NCBI GenBank assembly: GCA_015520425.1
Contig: WAQC01000070.1
Span: forward strand, 1 to 25,459
Direction: 5' to 3'
Length of the DNA: 25,459 nt
Source: Candidatus Pelearchaeum sp.
GTDB lineage: Archaea > Thermoproteota > Nitrososphaeria_A > Caldarchaeales > Caldarchaeaceae
Shown here one piece after another: positions 21,996-25,459 of the stretch. The notes beneath the pieces are model-generated. The model saw only the letters and a list, made by a program, of their open reading frames with translations. It was not told where the DNA came from and made no database searches. The position numbers were made by a program, and so were the translations under genes. Each line of letters begins with the position of its first letter. Within the stretch, counting starts at the first letter, position 1.

Positions 21996-23603
21996 CTACT
22001 CAACCCCCAGCAGGTCGCATGTGGCCTGACCATCAACCACCTGCAACTTCTTCACAGGCGTTCTGAACGCCTCGCTCACTTGGTATAGGTCTCCTGCGTT
22101 GGCTAGGTAGATGCTTGTCTTGTCGTTCAGCCTAACCAGCGTGCCTGCCTGCTCAGCCTTCACCTGGAGCAGGTATAGCTCTGAGAAGCCGAAGTCCCTA
22201 GGATAAACAGGATTCTTATCATATTTTATCCTGGGCTGGAACTTACCATAATCGGCCTGCCCATCCCCGTTGGCTGCTATTATCCACTCCAAGCTACCAT
22301 AGTTATCTACTAATGGGTCGTCATTTATTGTGAGGATTGTAGGCGTGGTATTGCTTGTGGAGACGGGCGTGGATAGACTCTTATCTATAATCAAGTAGAT
22401 GTTGATGCTTCCCGTGTTGGCGTAGGCGCTTACCTCCGCGGAGCCCGTTGCACTACCAGGCGCCTTGGGATAGTTATACGTTCCCTGGTAGAGTATCACG
22501 AGCTCATAGCCAGATACATCTACTCTATGGTCTTCAGTATTTGGCGTCCATGAAGACCCGCCATCAGTCGTATAAACGCTGTTCAAGCTAGGGTTAGTGT
22601 CATTCCCCGCTGGGTCTAGGTAGAGGTCGTATCTATTATTAGCGTCTCCATCTTTTGCTGATAAGACAATAAATACCTGCTCGTTTTGCCGAAGGAAGAT
22701 ATCTTTTGACAGAGTTAGGTTTTGCAGACCAGCGGTAGAAGATATGCTGCTTGCTGGTATGTTTTCAGTATAAATCTGTTTGTCTGGGATTAGAAGTTCT
22801 TTATCTTGATAGACACGGAAACCCTCGTCATCGGTATTTACTACTGTCCATGAGGACCCGCCGTCGGTAGAGTAAATTCTGGTCCCGCCAGCGTAAGCGT
22901 CAGAGCCAGCCCGCGCGGTCCAATAATTATTATTGGAATCGCCGCCGTTATTAAGCTGATGCAACACGATGGCATACATAGTATTAGCTGTCGGAGTGAA
23001 GGCGGGGCTAAACGTGGCATCCACCCAAGCGTGAGCGTTATCAGGAACTGATGACGCGGGAATTGTTGTGCTGGCGAGTATATTTGATGTGGGAACACCA
23101 TTAGAAGTTTCCCTGATTTCCACAACTAGGTCGCTGGGATTGGATAAATATTCACGACGTATGTAACATGATATTTTTGGTATCGGGTCATTCGTTGCAA
23201 CAGTAAAAGTTTGTCCAGCCCAATTCAAACCATATATGCTGGTGCTAAAATAGCCAGTATTCTCTTGATATTCTGCTTTTACTGTTTTCCTAACGCCTGA
23301 AAGTTTAGCCGTATATATTTCCAGAGTCAGGTCTGGCGGCGCACCTACCTTAGCAATATAGGGGCTAATGATAGTTATTCTACTGTTTTTGCTCGGCTGG
23401 ATGAGCTGCCCCGCCTTATTGCTGCCATAAACTTGTTGAACCGCGCCAGTTCCGCCTACTGATTCCAAGGTCTGTAACGATGTTGAGGCGTTGAAGCTCT
23501 TGGCAGTGTTATCTACTATCTGCGCGTCTAGCGGTTCGGTTTGGTTGTATGGCCACCTAAGCGCTATTGCCTCAAGCTCCGTGTATATTATCTGCTCAGT
23601 CAT
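21996..23603 (-). CDS. Viral receptor-binding or tail-fibre-like protein
   Basis: 535 residues from ATG at 23603, which is preceded by ggagggagagctaggg and starts 2 nt after the previous stop. The N-terminus (MTEQIIYTELEAIALRWPYN) is followed by a beta-rich jelly-roll module (about residues 125-270) beginning WAGQTFTV, with DLVVEIRETSNGVPTSNIL and MYAIVLHQ. Modules of this kind occur in phage and cell-surface adhesins. Two copies of Y-(S/T)-T-D-G-G-S-S-W-T lie exactly 100 residues apart and match the Asp-box pattern S-x-D-x-G-x-x-W. The DNA of about 22500-23480 is visibly richer in A and T than the rest of the viral region. The protein probably contacts the host surface. No depolymerase or protease motif was recognised. 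Confidence 0.65.
   Translation of the reverse strand: MTEQIIYTELEAIALRWPYNQTEPLDAQIVDNTAKSFNASTSLQTLESVGGTGAVQQVYGSNKAGQLIQPSKNSRITIISPYIAKVGAPPDLTLEIYTAKLSGVRKTVKAEYQENTGYFSTSIYGLNWAGQTFTVATNDPIPKISCYIRREYLSNPSDLVVEIRETSNGVPTSNILASTTIPASSVPDNAHAWVDATFSPAFTPTANTMYAIVLHQLNNGGDSNNNYWTARAGSDAYAGGTRIYSTDGGSSWTVVNTDDEGFRVYQDKELLIPDKQIYTENIPASSISSTAGLQNLTLSKDIFLRQNEQVFIVLSAKDGDANNRYDLYLDPAGNDTNPSLNSVYTTDGGSSWTPNTEDHRVDVSGYELVILYQGTYNYPKAPGSATGSAEVSAYANTGSINIYLIIDKSLSTPVSTSNTTPTILTINDDPLVDNYGSLEWIIAANGDGQADYGKFQPRIKYDKNPVYPRDFGFSELYLLQVKAEQAGTLVRLNDKTSIYLANAGDLYQVSEAFRTPVKKLQVVDGQATCDLLGVE
22545..22874 (-). repeat. Pair of Asp-box-like repeats 300 bp apart
   Basis: Units at 22545-22574 and 22845-22874 encode YTTDGGSSWT and YSTDGGSSWT. 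On the plus strand both share gtccatga-R-gacccgcc, so they are similar at DNA level as well as protein level. Spacing is exactly 300 bp start to start. Confidence 0.75.
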
Positions 23604-23605
23604 CC

Positions 23606-25459
23606 CTAGCTCTCCCTCCACACCAGCTTGGCCAGCTTTACGCGGTGGGGCTTGGCCGTTTGTGTTGGCCGTGTTATGGTGAAGCGCATGACCAGCTTCT
23701 CCCTGAGAGCTGGCTGGAAGACATAATCGCTATCAACGCTCAGGCTTGGTAGTGATGTTATGAGGCTCATCCAGTTTATGTTGCTCTTGTCTGGCGCTCC
23801 TATGCCCGCCATGCTGCTTAATGCTATCGTGTATCTTGCCCATACCCCGCCTTTGAGAGCTATGCTGCCGCTGAGATAGTTGCTCTGGTCTGTGTGCAGC
23901 CTTATCTCCAGCGTGCCGTCGCTGGGCGTGTAGAGGTAGAGGACCATGTAGCGGTGCTCCCTGATGCTCCAGCCAGCGTCGCGCGTCTTCGGGAATATCA
24001 GCTCCATGCTCGCCGCGCTGGTGTCGCGCTCCGCTGTGATTGACCACCATGATACAGCGCCCATAGGGGAGGCGCTTAGCACAGCGTTAACCGCGCCCCA
24101 CTCGTGGGAGTTCTGCTCAGTCCACGCACCAAAGCTGCGCGGGAGGTAGGGTATCTCATAGTCCTGGGGTATGTTGAGAGCTATCGCCCCGCCGTCAGCC
24201 CTGAGGAGGTCAACCCTGAGAGAGCCCTCTCCATCCTCGGCATCGTAGTATGCTCTCAGCCACCTGCTAAAGAGCTGCGACGACGGGTATGATATGAAGT
24301 CAAAGCTCCCGCTTGTCGCTCCTGCTATGAGCGTCGCATAGCCGTCTTGGTCTATTGTTATGTTTGTTGCGTTGGCTATGTTTAGGGGCGGCTTGTTGTA
24401 GTGGCGCACAGTCTTTCCCCGTGCCTGTATCTTCACAGCCCCCTGCGCTAGTATGGTTGCTTGATAGACTGTTGAGACCATCTCTGGCGCTGTTAGGCGC
24501 TGGCCGAAGAGCGCTGCCTCGTCCCCGCCTAGCCTGTCGCTCAGCAGCTCCTCCAGCAGCTCGCGCCTCCCGCCTAGGGTAATCCACCTAAAGACGCTGG
24601 CGGGCTCATACTCCATCTCAACAACTACCATGTCCTCCCCAGCTATCCCCATGCTCGGCAGGCTCACCGTTATCGTGTCCCCAAGGTCTGGAGACAAGCT
24701 CTCATAAGCGCGCCTATGGAGAGCTAGACGTAGCTGCTTGCTGTATTCCTTGCTGAGCTGGAGCCTCACGCTGGCGCGGCGCTGGGCTTCGCCCTGGTCT
24801 GTGAGGAACGGGTCATGGACTATGAGCGGCATGTCCCCAGCCCCCTCGCTCACGTCTGCCAGCACCTCGCCCCCTGAGCCGACATAGATTACGCGGTTCC
24901 TCATCCTCCACCTATCCTCGCCATACTCCGCAGATGCTACATCGTCCTCGCTTACCACGCCGATTGGAGCGCCGACGCTCTTCGGCTTGAAGTATAGCCT
25001 GCCGCCAGGCTTCATCCTGAGCCAGTAGTTCGTCCCACGCGCTACTGAGAGCATTACATCAAGGGCTGAGCGGTTCTCTATCTCCCAGGGCTTCATGAGC
25101 GTCTCCCCGTCATCCACGTTTGTCGTGTCAACGCCGCTCTCAAGGGATGCGAGGTCGCGTATTATCTCGCCAGCCAGCGTCCCCGCTGGATAGCTCCTAT
25201 AAACTATGTGCCTCTCATAGTTGATTAGCTTGGTGTATGCTGTTATGCTTGCGCGCGTTATGTCGCTGCTTCTCTTGCGTGTTTCGCGCTCGTAGATTAT
25301 GCCCTCAAAAGTTGTGGCGCCGCCCTCGGATAGGGTTATGGTGTTTCCCACATCCAAGTCGCTTAGGCTGGCGTTGAAGAGCTCCGCGTCAAGGCTCTCC
25401 ATTACACCATTCCTGAAGCGCCTCACCACCCGCGTGGAGCGTGTGGTGTAGTCTATGCC
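23606..25459 (-). CDS. Viral tail hub/tail-tip-like structural protein, 5' end beyond window
   Basis: The frame is open to the right edge; 617 residues are visible and the GTG at 25429 is probably internal. The first 300 visible residues resemble baseplate-hub and minor tail proteins (gpD/gp44/YqbQ type): FEGIIYERETRKR, SITAYTKLINYERHIVYRSY, AGTLAGEIIRDL, a WEIENRSALDVMLSVA helix, NYWLRMKPGGRLYFKPK and LGDTITVSLPSMG. The second half (about 330-617) is a beta-rich module with AGATSGSFDF and WSITAERDTSAASMELIFP, perhaps for carbohydrate binding or fibre attachment. The stop is 2 nt before the next gene. The hub similarity is by motif style and position only. Confidence 0.65.
   Translation of the reverse strand, partial: GIDYTTRSTRVVRRFRNGVMESLDAELFNASLSDLDVGNTITLSEGGATTFEGIIYERETRKRSSDITRASITAYTKLINYERHIVYRSYPAGTLAGEIIRDLASLESGVDTTNVDDGETLMKPWEIENRSALDVMLSVARGTNYWLRMKPGGRLYFKPKSVGAPIGVVSEDDVASAEYGEDRWRMRNRVIYVGSGGEVLADVSEGAGDMPLIVHDPFLTDQGEAQRRASVRLQLSKEYSKQLRLALHRRAYESLSPDLGDTITVSLPSMGIAGEDMVVVEMEYEPASVFRWITLGGRRELLEELLSDRLGGDEAALFGQRLTAPEMVSTVYQATILAQGAVKIQARGKTVRHYNKPPLNIANATNITIDQDGYATLIAGATSGSFDFISYPSSQLFSRWLRAYYDAEDGEGSLRVDLLRADGGAIALNIPQDYEIPYLPRSFGAWTEQNSHEWGAVNAVLSASPMGAVSWWSITAERDTSAASMELIFPKTRDAGWSIREHRYMVLYLYTPSDGTLEIRLHTDQSNYLSGSIALKGGVWARYTIALSSMAGIGAPDKSNINWMSLITSLPSLSVDSDYVFQPALREKLVMRFTITRPTQTAKPHRVKLAKLVWRES

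Noticed and set aside
21996..23603. Diversity-generating retroelement target in the fibre gene
   Set aside because: No reverse transcriptase and no template repeat are visible, and the only repeats are the short Asp-box pair.
1..25459. CRISPR array or insertion sequence
   Set aside because: No regularly spaced short repeats, transposase motifs or paired terminal inverted repeats were seen on either strand.

Overview
The window looks like chromosomal DNA of a thermophilic-type archaeon, tentatively Thermoproteota or a deep Nitrososphaeria/Caldarchaeales-like lineage. The evidence is archaeal TATA boxes 25-28 nt upstream of start codons (leaderless transcripts, some with GTG starts), a tRNA-Lys with no encoded CCA, a divergent group II chaperonin (TCP-1 family), a PIN-PilT type ATPase and Tat/TAXI/ABC transport genes. 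Every protein gene but one (the substrate-binding protein at 5604-7010) is on the minus strand. No stretch longer than about 300 bases lacks a gene.

Positions 1-2570 hold an enolase-superfamily enzyme cut by the left edge, a TAXI-type solute-binding protein with no TRAP permease beside it, a class II aldolase-like protein and tRNA-Lys(UUU). Strand composition flips sharply at this tRNA. A small two-helix membrane protein follows.

Positions 2797-16166 form a large catabolic and transport island. Two paralogous pairs of DUF917 protein plus hydantoinase-A/oxoprolinase-family protein (2797-5467 and 12567-15314) bracket a PotABC-like ABC transporter, its Tat-exported binding protein and an Asp/Glu/hydantoin racemase-family enzyme. 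A degenerate chaperonin closes the transporter operon. The second pair is preceded by a nitroreductase and a small conserved-looking protein. The likely theme is import and opening of a cyclic amide (hydantoin, thiohydantoin or lactam type). No hydantoinase B is present. The substrate is inferred, not shown.

Positions 16300-18471 carry a PIN-ATPase and a Phd/Doc-like toxin-antitoxin pair. The Doc gene has a one-base frameshift inside its Fic catalytic motif. A HisC-like aminotransferase with a coupled one-helix membrane protein lies at 18538-19762.

Positions 19806-25459 are part of a tailed-virus (Caudoviricetes-like) provirus. In transcription order they hold a tail hub-like protein (cut by the right edge), a receptor-binding or fibre-like protein with two Asp-box-like motifs, a coiled-coil protein ending in an S74-chaperone-like segment, a small unknown protein and the large terminase.
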